Assembly: GCA_013339765.2 (NCBI GenBank)
Contig: JABSTR010001177.1
Coordinates: 124,001-188,000, forward strand
Origin: Haemaphysalis longicornis
Taxonomy: Eukaryota; Arthropoda; Arachnida; Ixodida; Ixodidae
Reading direction: 5' to 3'
Length of the DNA: 64,000 bases
Made by a program: the position numbers and the translations under genes. This document shows, one piece after another, positions 34,680 through 46,399 of the stretch. Within the stretch, counting starts at the first letter, position 1, and every line of letters begins with the position of its first letter. A model generated the notes under the pieces. The model did no database searches, was not told the origin of the DNA, and saw only the letters and a list, made by a program, of their open reading frames with translations.

Positions 34680-35040
34680 ACATTTATTTCTGAAAATTGG
34701 GTGAGGGTAAAAAGGGTGTTAAAAGAAGACGGGCAAGGGCGGCCATCCTAGTCCGGTAGGCCACGTGCCACGGCCGCTGACCTAGCCCGTTCGACCAGTG
34801 CAGCCTGGTCCTTGAGCTGCCGCTGCGCAGAACGCACTCCCACTGCTCGTAGGTTGGGTGGGTGGGGGGTGAAGAGATAGTAGGGCACTGCCACACCAAG
34901 TGGAGTGTTGTCAATGGGGAGTTGCAGTGTGTGCAGTTTAGGGAGTAGGTGGTTGGGGATATGTGGTGTAGATGTTGGTGGTTATAGAAAGTGTTGGTCT
35001 GTAGGCGCCGCCAGATCCGAGCGTCTGCGGTGGGAAGGGA
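34680..35040 (-). pseudogene. 5'-truncated I-group LINE 3' fragment
   Basis: The minus-strand translation contains RRLQTNTFYNHQHLHHI, a CTHCNSPLTTLHLVWQC knuckle (C-x2-C-x7-H-x4-C), EQWECVLRSGSSRTRLHWSN and a final ARLLLTPF stretch. This is the same order as the C-terminus of the I-group ORF2 at 62241-62551 (QTNTF, CRLCGETATLFHATWAC, WEAAL). The fragment ends by AATAAATG and a CT-rich tail. It sits inside foldback copy 1 and is an insertion not shared with copy 2. Confidence 0.75.
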
Positions 35041-35867
35041 GGGGTGAGGAAAACCGCCTGCGTTCTCGCAAAATGTGTAATTGGCTGAGTTAACACATTC
35101 AATCGTTATTTTTGCTTTTTTTAAGTCTCTCCTATGGACATCTTTGATCTATAGATCTCTCGAACCCGAAGACAAAGCTACGCGCCAAACAATGAGCATA
35201 AGAACGGCTGTTAAATAAATTTCAGCCACACGTACGGACACCAACTGCATAAAAACCAATGCGTGCATTGCTCTATATATTGGGTATCTTTCTAGTACAC
35301 TCTCGCAGCTGCAAATATTGTGTCAAGAGGGTAGTAACGGCCTAAGGCATTCGAAAACTTTTATCGGCCAGAAATATCGGTCGATTCCGCAAAAATTGCT
35401 GCATACAAGTTTTTAGTGCATGACCCGTTGCTTGTAAGCACATTTTGGGGTACAGTTTCGAAGACAGTAAGACATATTTTCAGAAATTCAAATGGGTTGG
35501 AACGATGCGGTTTCAAATCAGAAGGGCGCTTTGGGATCGGGTGGAAACGGGAAGGGCGTTTTGGGAACGGACTGAAAAGGGAAGCGCCCAAACGGGAAGG
35601 TCGTTTCGGGAGCGGGCGCACACGGGACGGGTCAAGCGGGAAGGGCGTTTCGGGAATGGGTTCAAACGGGACGGGGTCAAACGGGAATGGGTTCTTTCGG
35701 GCTACACCCGTGGTCATAGGCTGAGAAAGGCGATCTTCAAAAATTGTTTACAAATTATCCGTACAACGTATGGGGCTCACACTTGGCTCAAAAATCCCCC
35801 GTTATGTCTTCTACCACCTGAATGCATTTGATTGACACCTTCACAAAGCTTTTCTGGGTCCCTTTAA

Positions 35868-37395
35868 AAGTACTGCTAGGATGCGCAGTTTGGCTTAAGC
35901 AGTGCCTATTACCCCTACAATGTTTTTCATAGTTATTCCCGGATTTGATTAACGATCACTGCCGTAGCCTGTACTCTGCACGGCCGATATTTTTCGTGAC
36001 AACTTGTCCGCAATGTATCAATGGTATACGAACGCGAGTTTTCAACGCCTGCGAGCGGGTTTGGACATGGCTATATTTAGTTTTCATTAGGACTTCGGCG
36101 TGGGAATGTATAATTGTAACGTGGGCTCTTTTATGTTCACAGTGAGCCTGCCTTCCTCTAGCATCAATGAAACTAACGATTGCTCACATAAGGCAAGGCT
36201 GTGTACGAGGCGAAACATGTCGTTAATGAATTGGGGTAATTGGGAGTTTTAAAATAGGAGAACCGAGCGTTGGGGGTCCCCAAAGTGATGGGGGAACCCA
36301 AACGCAACACGCGCGCGCGCGACGAAAGGGTCTTCTCGAACCGCTCGCCGTCGGCTTCGGATGCACGTAATCGAATGTTGGGAACTTTAGGCTTAACGTC
36401 GCAGGAGATATTTCTTCGCCACTATCGTTACAGTTGCGAATGAGAGTCCCTAATACAACTTTTCACTTCACTGTCACCCTCTTTCTTGTATGTGTAACTT
36501 TGTATCCGCGTCCGTTTAAGCGATCGATGGTCAAGAACCTGCCTCGGCCGATGCTTGAGCGCAGGCACATATCCTTCGGCCGCTCGCCGCACCGCGCGTG
36601 AACTCCGGCGGTGCCGGGACCGACATTCGGGGATGGTCGGCGTAGATCGCGGCAGATATTTGAGCATTGCTTTGAAAAACCACAGCTGATGACACTACCC
36701 AGCACAATTTTTCACCACTCTAACATCCACATTCACCGCTGTCGAATTACTTTTCCACAACTAGCGTGATTTTAAAAAGCGGCGACAAGTTGTTGCTGCC
36801 GCGACCTGCGTCGGTTCGAGCTGCTCCGTCCGCTCCGTCGGCCGTGCGGGCAGGCACGGCGGTGTGTGCGCGGAGCGTTTCTGCGAGCAGTAAACGCTTC
36901 ATGATTTCTTGCTTTACACATTTGTGGCAAACAAGGGAAATCTAGAAACTTAGCTTGGCAATCATCGCAGTCTACATTGTTGATCGGGGAAACGAGCCGC
37001 AGCTTACGCTTCGGTCGCACACGTGCACCACCACGCTCAAGTTGTTTGCGGAGAATGTACCACAGTTGATACGGTTATAAAATCCCCATGACGTCAAACT
37101 GCGCTTGACGCACTGAGAATTAACTTCAAACGACGGAAATTAACACGAAAATACTTTTAGAACGCGCGTCCTAAGCTAAGTGTCACGCGCTGCAAGCCAA
37201 CTGTGCAGCAAGGTAGGAACGGTGATCCTACAAGTGACGTCAAAACGATCGCAGCGCCAGCCTCTCCAGTGGTGGGCCTCGCGGCCAATTCAAAACGAAG
37301 CGCCAGAGGCGGCGTTTGGGCAATGTGAGTGGCATACAAGAAAAAAAAAAGAATTGCGGAAGGTGTGCAGGAGCAGCTCGTGAGTATTTTCTTGC
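35868..37395. other. No supported gene
   Basis: A CG-alternating stretch near 36311-36321 and short frames with no domains. No repeat ends could be paired. Confidence 0.4.
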
Positions 37396-37400
37396 TTATA

Positions 37401-39528
37401 GGCCCGTGCACACTTGCGACTAAGCAACGCGATTTCTGTCGCGGCGGCAAATTGGCCGAGACCAAACGACAAAACTGATCGCCGGGCGGCAATAGCTTCC
37501 GAAATGGGAGGTTCCCGTTTGAACCCATTCCCATTTCACCCTTCCCGCTTGTTCCGTCCCGTTTCAACCCGGCGCAAAACGACCTTCGCGTTTCGCCCTT
37601 TCCCACTTGGCCCGTTCCCGTTTGAACCCGTTCCCATTTCAACCTTCCTGTTTGTTCCTTCCCATTTCAACCCGGGGTGACAGAACCTTCCCGTTGCGTA
37701 TTTTCATATTTAGCCCGTTCCCGGAATAACGTACCCAGTTTATGAAACGTTATAAAAGACATTTTCATATTGTTTTTCATTTATTTTCGTTTGTTCACAG
37801 CCGCTGCGATAGCATGCTCAGTACATCCAGAGTCCTTGACTGCTTTTCAAACCTGGGCTTCACTTTTTGAATCTAGAGACGACGACATTTGTTTACAATT
37901 CGTCATACCTATTAACAAATCTTTTAAATTAACAAAGCCTAACAAACAAATTAACAATTAACAAATTAATAAACAAATCTTTTAAATTAACAAACTAAAA
38001 AATGATAAAATCAAAAAGCCCAGAAAAGCGCCGCGGAAGCACAAATAAAAAATCGCAAAAACACCGTCACTTTGAAAGAAATCGTATTTGGCAGGCTAAC
38101 AAATTTAGTCTTTATAATAGCGCAAGTGTACATCAATGTCGAAAAGAAACAGATGAAAACTATAACAGATAAAAAGATGTATAAAAATAAAGTAACCCTA
38201 TGTATCTGGATACATATGCCACATCTGGCTATAAAAAATCGCAGTCATGAGAAGCGGCGAAAATGATAAACTTAGCTTTGCGTTTTATTGATTCTGTTTA
38301 TTCCCGTCACTCTAGCGTACTCGATTTGCATAACAGGGCAAACCTTCAAAAACTTAAGCAGCGCAGGGTCGTCTCTAGCCGAAATTTTTCTTTACTACAG
38401 AAACTGAAAATTGTCGCGAGAATACTACCTCCAAGGGCCTTTCAGACGTTCAGCGAGAAGACTTCATAGTAAGACTATTAGGCAGCCAATCAGCTGAATT
38501 ACTATTCGAAAGTTCTCTTTATTTCCTCGTGCAATTTCTTACTAGAATAAGTTAACTGAACGAACAGTGAACACGGTATCGTTAGAAGAATTTTCCCCAA
38601 GTATTGTAAGTATGTGCTCTGGTTGAATCGTCGTATTTTAAAATTGGAATACATTACGAATGCATATTCTTGTTCGGACTCCTTTGCGTCTATTACATAT
38701 TTATGTTTTTTACTTAGTTGTGTGGGGCGTTTTTAAACTACGCCAACCAATACTGATGTGTTTTTATGTTCACTCCTGCATGAGCCCGACCAGGCCGTAA
38801 AGTATCGGTAAATAAATAAAAATATCTGCCCATTACTCACGTAGGGAAGGCGTTTGTAGCCAATTCTCAGATTTCCGCACACGTTTTTTGCCTTTTTTAA
38901 AGTCTCTTCTACGGACATCTTTGATCTATATAGATCTCTCGAACCAGAAGACAAAGCTACGCTCCAAACAATGAGCATAAGAGCGTCTGATAAATAAATT
39001 TCAGCCGCACGTACGAACACCAACTGCAGAAAAATCCAATGCGTGCATTCCTCAAGATATTGGGTATCTTTATAGTACACTTTCGCCGCTACAAATTTTG
39101 TGTCAAGAGGGCAGTATCGGCCTAAGGCATTCTGAAACTTTTATCGGTCGGAAATATCGGTCGATTCCGGAACATTTGGTGCATACAAGTTTTTAGTGCA
39201 TGACCCGTTGCTTGTAAGCACATTTTGGGGAACAGTTTCGAAGACGGTAACGCATATTTTCAGAAATTTAAATGGGTTGCAGCGATGCGGGTTCAAATGA
39301 GAAGGACGCTTTGGGTGTGGGTTGTAACGGGAAGGGCGTTTTGGGAACGGGCTGAAACAGGAAGCGCCCAAACGGGAAGGTCGTTTCGGGAACGGGCGCA
39401 CACGGGACGGGGCAAGCGGGAAGGGCGTTTCGGGAATGGGTTCAAACGGGAAGGGGTCAAACGGGAATGGGTTCTTTCGGGCTACACCCTCCGAAATCGC
39501 GTCGCTTCGTCGCAAGTGTGAACGGGCC
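37401..39528. mobile_element. 136-bp MITE split by a foldback-like element
   Basis: The left end GGCCCGTGCACACTTGCGAC (37401) and the right end, complement of GGCCCGTTCACACTTGCGAC (39528), are inverted over about 36 bases with three mismatches. TTATA flanks both (37396-37400 and 39529-39533). Removing the foldback insert and one 8-base duplication leaves a compact MITE of about 136 bases with ends of a type seen in several animals. Confidence 0.82.
37506..39489. mobile_element. Foldback-like element, copy 2, 8-bp TSD
   Basis: Inserted in the MITE with a perfect 8-base duplication, TCCGAAAT (37498-37505 and 39490-39497). The left arm (37506-37730) and right arm (about 39270-39489) are complementary arrays of GGGTTCAAACGGGA-like units. 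Ends start GGGAGGTTCCCG and the complement of GGGTGTAGCCCG, an imperfect match (GGG-G---CCCG---GAACCC). The 1984-bp copy has an AT-rich centre without a recognisable gene. An 8-base duplication fits hAT, P or Merlin-type transposition; no transposase shows which. Confidence 0.82.
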
Positions 39529-39533
39529 TTATA

Positions 39534-40330
39534 TGTTTGGTGAAATATACTAGGCAGTATTGATGGAAGAATTGATGTTATGGGTTTGTTGCATGGAAAC
39601 GATTTTTGCGCGCCTTGTGCAAAGTGAATTCGGAAAACTAACCTCGCCCACACTCGAATGATTTTCACTTCAGCCTGCAAATTCTTGGGCACGCGAAACA
39701 AAATAATGTGTCTCACGTTAGTTCGCTGTGCTAAATTTTGAAAAAAAAAAGCTTTACGGTTGCCGCTAATTGCCTGGCAATGTGATAATCATGTTGGGAA
39801 CGCCGGGGTTCTTTAACGTGAAAAAAAAGAAGGGGGGGGGGTCGACACTAATCGACACTAATGCAAATGAACAGGTCAGAATGCACCCTTTGGTAGCCTA
39901 TTTTGCTGCTGGTTAACGTAGACGGTATGACGGTGTACCTATCGCAAAAAGTTCGTCAAACGTCTGGGCTATTGTTAAAAGCTGCAAACCTGAGCCGTTT
40001 GTCGTAGCTCTCTTCGCAGGCGATAAGCAACCAGGCAACCTGCGTGACTATACAGCCAACTTTGTTAGAAATGGGCACTTTGAGGGCTGAAGGTGTCACC
40101 GAGGGTGGGAAAAAGTGCGCTGTTCGAGCACATGCGTTCGTTTGCGACTTACATCTTGAGTTGTGAGAAATGCACCCCAAAAGGCTGGTAAATAGCAGCT
40201 GATAAAGAGTTGAAGTCACTTTCATTGCAGGCTATGGTTTTCAAGATACCCTCAAACCGGGAAAGCCGCGGAGTTCATCGATGATGAGAGCCAATCCCGA
40301 GACCATATAAATTGGTAAGTAAATATTGCT
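39534..40330. other. No recognisable feature
   Basis: Non-coding DNA with a G-run at about 39831-39841. No exon or repeat end was paired. Confidence 0.45.
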
Positions 40331-40465
40331 CAATAGACCCTATGCGAAATTGCTTGGTGATCTAGCAACACTGATGTAAGCAAGACCGTCCGCCATATTG
40401 GTACGGGCGACGATCGCGAAGTCTCGTATTGTTTAGTGTGGAAGAGTAGGTTACGGTAACGCGGT

Positions 40466-40675
40466 ATGGCTCAAACTGGACTTCGTTTTCCGGTTCCCGA
40501 CCACGGATTGTGGACGAAGGACTCGTCTGCGCTACCGACTGTGTCTGAGGACTCATTACCACTCGTAGTGCCGCGCCAAAGACCCATCCGAGCGGCAGCG
40601 GAGCAGGTAATGCTACCAAGCCACCGAGCCGCATTGCTCGCCTTCATCGGTGCGGACAAACACGTGCGACTCGCA
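40466..40675 (+). CDS. Putative first exon, unknown protein in TIR element
   Basis: ATG at 40466 opens 70 codons (MAQTGLRFPVPDHGLWTKDS to HVRLA) ending in phase 0 at a strong donor, GCA then GTAAGTAAATC. No domain is recognised. It lies 135 bases inside the left inverted repeat and is followed at 0.9 kb by the SWIM exon on the same strand, so it may be the start of the same gene. The joining is not exact: the SWIM exon needs one incoming base, so an intervening exon would be required. Confidence 0.45.
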
Positions 40676-41613
40676 GTAAGTAAATCTTTGTTTTTTCCTT
40701 GACACGAGTTAACCGGTATGAGCATTTGTATAGCACTTTGTTCACCGTTGTTTACCATGCAAATGCGTAGCGGGGACCCTGTTGCAGTAACCTTGAAAGA
40801 GGAAAGCGACAATCGCCAGACCGTGCCGTAAGTGGGTGGATTGAAATGGCGCGTACATCGAATTTACGGGATTATTTTTGGCGAAGATGTTTACGGAAAG
40901 GTTGCGGCCGTTTTCCGTGACGGTCGTCCCGCCCGCGCATTTGCCGCAAAGCATTCGTGCTTTGCGGCGAAGTCAACTACAAAAGTGCACATGCGCTTTG
41001 AATTTTTTTTTGTGTGTGTTTTCATTATTGCGCATGTCCTGCCGCAAGCAATCTGTTTGTGCGTCTGGCTTGTCCTTTTTCGGCAGTGGGGTGGTTGTGG
41101 TAGTTTCTAAAGCGCATGTTTTGAGTGTGCCCGAACAGATAATACCGTAAAACCTCGTTAGCTCAAACTCTCTGAACTAAAATTTTCTTTTTAAATTCGA
41201 TGGGTCATCGGTATAGCCCGATGTTTACCTGTTTATCTCTAAAGGTTTTGGAAGTGAGTTCCAGATAATCATAATTTGCTTGCTTAAGTTATGACGAACA
41301 CGAATATGCGGGTACTGGTATCATTACCCACGGTGAGGTTTATAAATGTTAAACTTCCTTCTCTTGAAAGTACATTAACAAAGCATGCAGCGATACTTGC
41401 ACGCTCGAACTTGAAAACAATTTCGACATCATTGCTGTTTGAGGTGTAGATTATTGCCCTTGCAACAGTGTTAAGCAATACACAAAATCTGGTCATTTTG
41501 AGTCTGTTCCTTGCGGCCACTGCTTTCTGCTCTGTCCCTTTAGCATAAACTGTAGCGGACTAGTGCTGTTCTTCCCTGAGTGCTATTTACTGTTACTCTC
41601 TCTGTTCTTGCAG

Positions 41614-41996
41614 GTTGGGCCTCATCCTTGTGGTTAGCAGCTGGTTTTGCTCCCAGAGAAAAATTGGCCGGCCCTATGTTGTGTGCCTCACCTCTGAGAC
41701 GGACAGTGGGGAGATTGTAGAGGCAGCGTGCGAGTGCCCGGCGGGTTGCAGTGGAGCATGCAGTCACATCCTGCACCTACTCGTCCTCTTGCAAGCCCAA
41801 GGTTTTAAAGAGGCGCCACCGGAGCTTGCGTGCACAGCTGCCACAACAGTGGGGACGTCTGAGACAGCAGGGCATCAAGCCAGCGAGTGTCCAAGACATT
41901 GACTGGAGAAGCCCGCAAGAAAATGGCCCCTCCCTTCCCTTGCCATTGCGTCTGTTCGGCGCACGTCGAGTGCAGGAGCAATGCGAGCAGCAATAA
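41614..41996 (+). pseudogene. SWIM zinc-finger exon with a frameshift
   Basis: The acceptor TTCTTGCAG (41605-41613) opens a frame running LGLILVVSSWFCSQRK, then ACECPAGCSGACSHILHLL. The latter is a SWIM motif (C-x-C-x7-C-x-H, 41729-41767), which binds zinc and usually DNA or protein. After ELACT the natural continuation, QLPQQWGRLRQQGIKPASVQ, lies in another phase, so about two bases are lost near 41835-41840. The uncorrected frame stops at 41902, the other at 41996. Proteins with this layout in arthropods often continue into a YqaJ-type nuclease, but no such domain is visible here. Confidence 0.7.
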
Positions 41997-43269
41997 AGTG
42001 CCGTGCAAGCGCTTGGGAGAAAACTTGGTAGCCTTTGGAATGGGTTTTTTGCCTCACTTTTGCGGCTGGGCAACGTCGTGTTTACTAGACCGCTGCATGC
42101 AGGGGTGCGCGAATGCTTCCCTTTGTTCCATTTATATCCACTGTTTGCTATACTGCACGCGTTATAAATCAGCGAAGTATTTTAATTTACTGGGATTTTC
42201 ACTGTGGATACAAAAAAAGCAAAAGCACGCAAGCTGATGCGCGGCGGACTGATGCAACTCTGGCCGTTTTTTTTTTTTTTCTGATGAAAACTTGAAAATT
42301 GCCTCAGCTACCTAATTCAATGGCCACTATCATTACGTCGGAGGTAAGCATGCCGTGTGTGACAAACTAGAGTAGTGAGTGTGTATTTTAGTCGCAAAAT
42401 ATTCGACAGTAAATACATCGTGGCTGAAATGACAATGGGCCAACAAGTTAACTTGACGTAAACAAACCTGTCAGCCCGGCAAATCGGGAACCAAGTGCAG
42501 AAACTCGAATTTTCCAACGTCGTATCATCATAAAACAGTGTACGCCACTTCCGCAACGACACGCGGCTAAATGCACCGAAAAGAAACTAACAACATACTC
42601 CGATACCGTGCGCGCCCGCCACAGAGGAAATTTTTCAACCGCGCCGTGACGGCCCGTAGTGCGGCAAGAAAAGTTTACAGCCCTAGGTAAGATAAAGGCT
42701 CGTGTAGGGGCTAAGCGGTACCATTTAACAATGAAATGAAGCGAGCGTAGAGCCACCGGGACGAGTGAAGAAAAAAAGCCTAATTTTGACAACATGTGGT
42801 ACTGTTTCCCCGCTCGAGCGCCGCTGTCAGTCATAAATAGGTGACGCACGCTCAGGCGTCATTTAGAATACGAAGGCTGAACCACGGAACTCCAACGCAG
42901 CTGTATTTTTCATCCGTACAGCGACTACGAAATCCCGCGCTTAGCGAACCAATGACAAATATTCGCTCCCAGCGCACCGCTCCCAGCGTGTCACAAAGGT
43001 TGCTCGCGCCGGCATAGTTCGCGTCAGAAAGTTCGTTAAGAGCGTGGAACTTCACGTGCCTTTTCTCCATCTGGACCGGTATTTCCTCGTTGCGTGCACT
43101 GCCGCACGCAGCAATGCTCCGGCATTAAAGTCCATCACCAAGAGCGGTCAATGCCCGCCTTTCATGTTTTGCTACTTGGTTTCGGTTTCAAACGACCGTA
43201 CCAAAATGGCGGACCTAGTTACCGGAGTCGACGTGAGATGGCGGGGCGCATTTTGCATAGGGTCTATTG

Positions 43270-44625
43270 TGTAGATGGCTAGCGGGTTGGCGAATCAAAA
43301 CGGAAAAGCGAATTAAATCGATAACGCACAGCACAACAGGAGCTGGAATGACCAGGGCAGGTGCCACTTTCAACTAAGCTAGCCGATAAAGATCCGAAGG
43401 GGGTAATTGGGGGTAGGAGGTGTGGGAGGTACTAGGTCATGCTAGCTATCACCCAATTCCTCTAAAGGGAGCCGTTCCGCCCAAAAGAGGTCACTCTGGA
43501 TACAGAATTCTGTCTACTGCACCTACTTTATCAGAAGTCTGGAACCAACACGCTTTCATTGGGGCCGCATTGATCATGCACAGCCGTCGTCGCCGAAATA
43601 AAAACGGCATGCTTCGAGCAAAAAGGCTAGTTCTAGTAGTACTGTCCATCGGTAGTGCGGTTTCGAACAGCTTGAATCAAAGGCTTTTACTTCCGTGGGT
43701 CCAGGCGCACTTCCCAACTTTTGAAAAATCCTGTAAATGCTCAGCAGTGGTGAATAACAGGGTGCGTTTCATATGACAAAGTAACAACGCCGAGCGTGAA
43801 AAAACAAAAACCGTGGTTAAAGTGAACAGTAACAAATTTAGTGGCTGCAATGATGCGAATGGCTTTGACTGAAAAACAACCTTCCTGCATTCGTGCAAAA
43901 AAAAAAAAAAGAATGCCCGGGTTGTTGTAAATGCTGAAATTCTTCCTCCTTTCTTCCCCTAGCCTGTTGCAAGCATGTATTAAAACATGCAAAACAACTC
44001 TTTTCAGTGCTGAGAAAGACTAGGATCGAAGTTGTTCGTTTATGAGTTCCCACTTTGGTTGCCTTTATTATGTAAGTAAACTTGGACCATTATACACATT
44101 CGGTTTAATGGGTATGTTCTTTTGTGTGACCCATGGATCTGTAATACCTTTTAGCACTTTGTGTTATTTTTTAGGTGAAAATCTGCCGGACTGGAGAAGC
44201 AAACGTCGCTTCTACAACCAAGCGAATTTTCAGATTTGTTGTTTCGATTGAGGTAGCTGTCATCTATATTTGGACAGGAAGAAAAGAAGAAAAAGGTCCG
44301 AGAGGCTTAGATTCCGTTCCCTAGTAGTATTTGGTGAGTGTTTCTGAGAGCATATTTTGATTTGCTTTAGTAATTCAATTTATGAACTGCTATGCAGCCC
44401 ATAACTAGTCGCGCCCTATGCTTCCAGCTGCTGCGGGTGTGACCCAGGCCACAGTCGATAGCGGACCGCATCTTTGGTGACTGGCTCCGCTTGCAAATAT
44501 TGGGCTTACTGGAACCAACCAGGTAAGCAACAAACTGATATTCTCAAAATTTAATAGTGCATTTATATTTAAATGATTTTCATCCTAATCTCTGCCTAAT
44601 AAAAATACATGAACTTTAAAGTTCA
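43270..44625. other. No supported gene
   Basis: Short frames on both strands with no domains, and an A-run at about 43898-43911. No repeat ends were paired. Confidence 0.4.
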
Positions 44626-44627
44626 TG

Positions 44628-44741
44628 CAGAATTAAAAAGAATTAAAAAGAAATCCGAGTTGAGGGACTAAATTTAAATTCACACAACTAAGATAGGCTA
44701 GTTGGCGCACGCCGTCACCCCGATTCAAAGGGGAGGCCTTT

Positions 44742-44778
<37 letters not shown>
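44628..44778 (+). mobile_element. LINE 3' end with (TCA)n tail, second copy
   Basis: GCAGAATTAAAAAG, AAATCCGAGTTGAGGGACTA and CACCCCGATTCAAAGG match 23687-23785 closely, followed by about 12 TCA units (44743-44778). It is a very short 5'-truncated copy of the LINE whose C-terminus is at 23161. Confidence 0.85.
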
Positions 44779-44779
<1 letters not shown>

Positions 44780-44899
44780 CCGTAATAAGCGGGTCCCGCG
44801 GGCCAAAAAGAGAGGGTTTCTCCGTCGTGTGAATCCCGCTTAAACGACGAAGGCGCGGCGCATGTAGGCTCCCTACGTGGCGCAAGGGATAGGGTGTCC

Positions 44900-45020
44900 C
44901 GATTCGCACGCCCCGTGGGAACAATTTTTATTTTTAGTTCGCACGCCGCGTAAGAACAATTTTTATTTTTAGTGCGCACGCCGCGTGCCAACAATTTTTA
45001 TTTCTAGTTCGCATGCAACT
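44900..45020. repeat. 36-bp minisatellite, about three units
   Basis: Three units of TTCGCACGCCGCGT-nn-ACAATTTTTATTTTTAG in tandem with small changes. The unit is a multiple of three, so minus-strand frames run through it and give a repeating LKIKIV peptide, an artefact. The same unit occurs at 23815-23910. Confidence 0.85.
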
Positions 45021-46330
45021 GAAAGGGAGAGGAGGAATACACGTCCAGCTGAGTTCACTCGGTTCACTGTTCAGCCAGCCGTCCAGTAGACGAGTCTGTG
45101 GAAGTGTGGGAGCATAGTGGGAGGCCTCGTGTTTGTGCTGCTGCAGGTGCTGAAAAGAAGAATTATAATTATAGTGGTAGTTGGCCGTCAACGTGTAAGT
45201 AATTGTATCGGCGCCTTTGTGACTGTATTGCAACCCTACTTGTGATACATTCAAGCAGTGCTCAGAGAGAGATCTGTCTGAGTTTGGCGGGTGAATTTCT
45301 GGTGACGGCGAACGGTACCGGTGTTTGTTGTCCCGCGAACGTTTGCGTCGTCTCAAGTGTGCGTTCGTGTTACGTGCCCAGGGAGTGTCGTTTTCTCCGG
45401 GCATGTGCCAGCTGGACGCGGTGGGCAAATCGGCTGCCTACGCAAGTTATGTCAACGCCTTCTAAAAATGCGTCATTGGCATTTGAGGCAAGTGAGACAG
45501 CAAAAAAAAGGAAGTAGAAAAACAACTTAAAATGGCCACTTTCGAGCGTTTTGAGCATACTGATGTCTGGCCTTCATCATCCTCGTTGCACTTTCAAAAG
45601 TGCCTTTTCGGCGTCAAGAAGTAACCAAGTGGCCCTGTTGCCTGGCCTGTTTCTTAACTAATCTGAAATGTGATCTCTTCGTGGTTGTTGTGATGTGAAA
45701 TGTTATTGTTTTGTGTCGTGTTCTTTATCAGGCGATATGCACCATCTAGCCCAACAAAATATATTACTGAAATGTGACATTAGTGCAAAATCTGTCAGAT
45801 AATGGGAGTGGTTTTGCTGAACACTTTTTTTAATGTGTGGTGCAACCCTTTTTCATGTATGTTGCAGGGTGTTGCAAACATATAAACTGTATACTGCAAC
45901 ACCCTGTATATTTATCATTAGAGGGCAGTATTATAACTGCAGATCATTGCATAAAAACAGTCTTTTTGATAGCTCTGCTGGCTGGGACCCTAGACAAGCG
46001 CCCTTCCCCTGTCCTCTCAAAACTGTACCTGCGATCTGAACCGCAAATATGCGGAAGAGCACCGCACTGAATGCTGTTTGTACCGATTAGCGTCCTCTAT
46101 TATCACTCCTTTTAATTTTTGCTGTATCTAAAGGTACCCGGACGTACCCGCAAAATTTCTTAGCGATACGCCGGATGTATCGGCAAAATTTTTAAAATTT
46201 ATGTTGGCGCACTGGACTGCTCTCACCTCGTCAATTATCAACCACTAATTGTTTGCCACCTTAGCGAGCTGATCCACGAGCTTTAAGCCACTTGAAACAC
46301 CGGCCTGGTCATAATTATTCGAATGCCACG
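45021..46330. other. No supported gene
   Basis: A small frame MSTPSKNASLAFEASETAKK at 45449-45517 ends quickly at a stop; it could be the beginning of a gene or transposase but cannot be supported. The rest is empty by eye. Confidence 0.35.
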
Positions 46331-46399
46331 TGATCATCTTATACAGTTCGATGCTTTCCACACAGTTCTGTCCAGACAGAACGCTAGCTGTTAGTAAAG

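Larger units (their letters stand above)
33267..35709. mobile_element. Foldback-like element with periodic arms, copy 1
   Basis: Both arms are built from short degenerate repeats: the left arm (33267-33480) of CCCGTTTGAACCCATTCCCA-type units, the right arm (35490-35709) of complementary GGGAATGGGTTCAAACGGGA units, in roughly 15- and 45-base steps. Outer ends are GGGAGGTTCCCGTTTGAACCC-like and the complement of GGGTGTAGCCCGAAAGAACC. Inner flanks (33490-33660 and 35110-35490) match copy 2 at 37740-37900 and 38890-39270. The middle holds a LINE fragment and unexplained DNA. Its 8-base flanks (33259-33266, 35710-35717) match at only about four positions. Confidence 0.72.
32811..35863. mobile_element. 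TTAA-flanked transposon, TIR AGGGACCCAGAAAAGC
   Basis: The left end AGGGACCCAGAAAAGC (32811-32826) and the right end, its exact complement (35848-35863), are bordered by TTAA (32807-32810 and 35864-35867). Inside lies the foldback-like element 33267-35709, leaving only about 600 bases of its own sequence (32811-33266 and 35710-35863), none coding. It shares the AGGGAC start with the element at 10515. Confidence 0.82.
40331..43269. mobile_element. TIR element carrying a SWIM-domain gene
   Basis: The left end CAATAGACCCTATGC (40331-40345) is exactly complementary to 43255-43269. A second matching patch, GTCCGCCAT-TTGGTACGG, lies about 60 bases inside on each side. Flanks (CTC left, GTGT right) give no target duplication. 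Inside are a spliced-looking start (40466-40675) and a SWIM zinc-finger exon (41614-41996). DNA transposons of the PIF/Harbinger-ISL2EU-Spy assemblage can carry accessory genes, and Spy lacks target duplications, but no transposase was recognised, so the superfamily is open. Confidence 0.65.

Noticed and set aside
35361..35717. Repetitive frames of the type GSNGNGF / FPFDPVPFEPIP in the foldback arms
   Set aside because: They arise from 15-base periodic DNA and recur in both copies with changing phase; no protein family fits.
36301..36325. CRISPR array or other prokaryotic feature anywhere in the window
   Set aside because: No regularly spaced direct repeats with unique spacers; all tandem repeats are micro- or minisatellites and transposon tails.
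41151..41300. Another pogo-like MITE (TAAAACCTCGTTAGCTCAAA)
   Set aside because: The start is suggestive but I could not find the partner end.
44740..45428. Minus-strand frames with repeating KIKIV peptides
   Set aside because: Artefact of a 36-base minisatellite whose unit is divisible by three, plus a TCA repeat read as poly-Asp.
45449..45517. Start of a transposase or host gene (MSTPSKNASLAF)
   Set aside because: Only 22 codons before a stop, no donor and no known domain.
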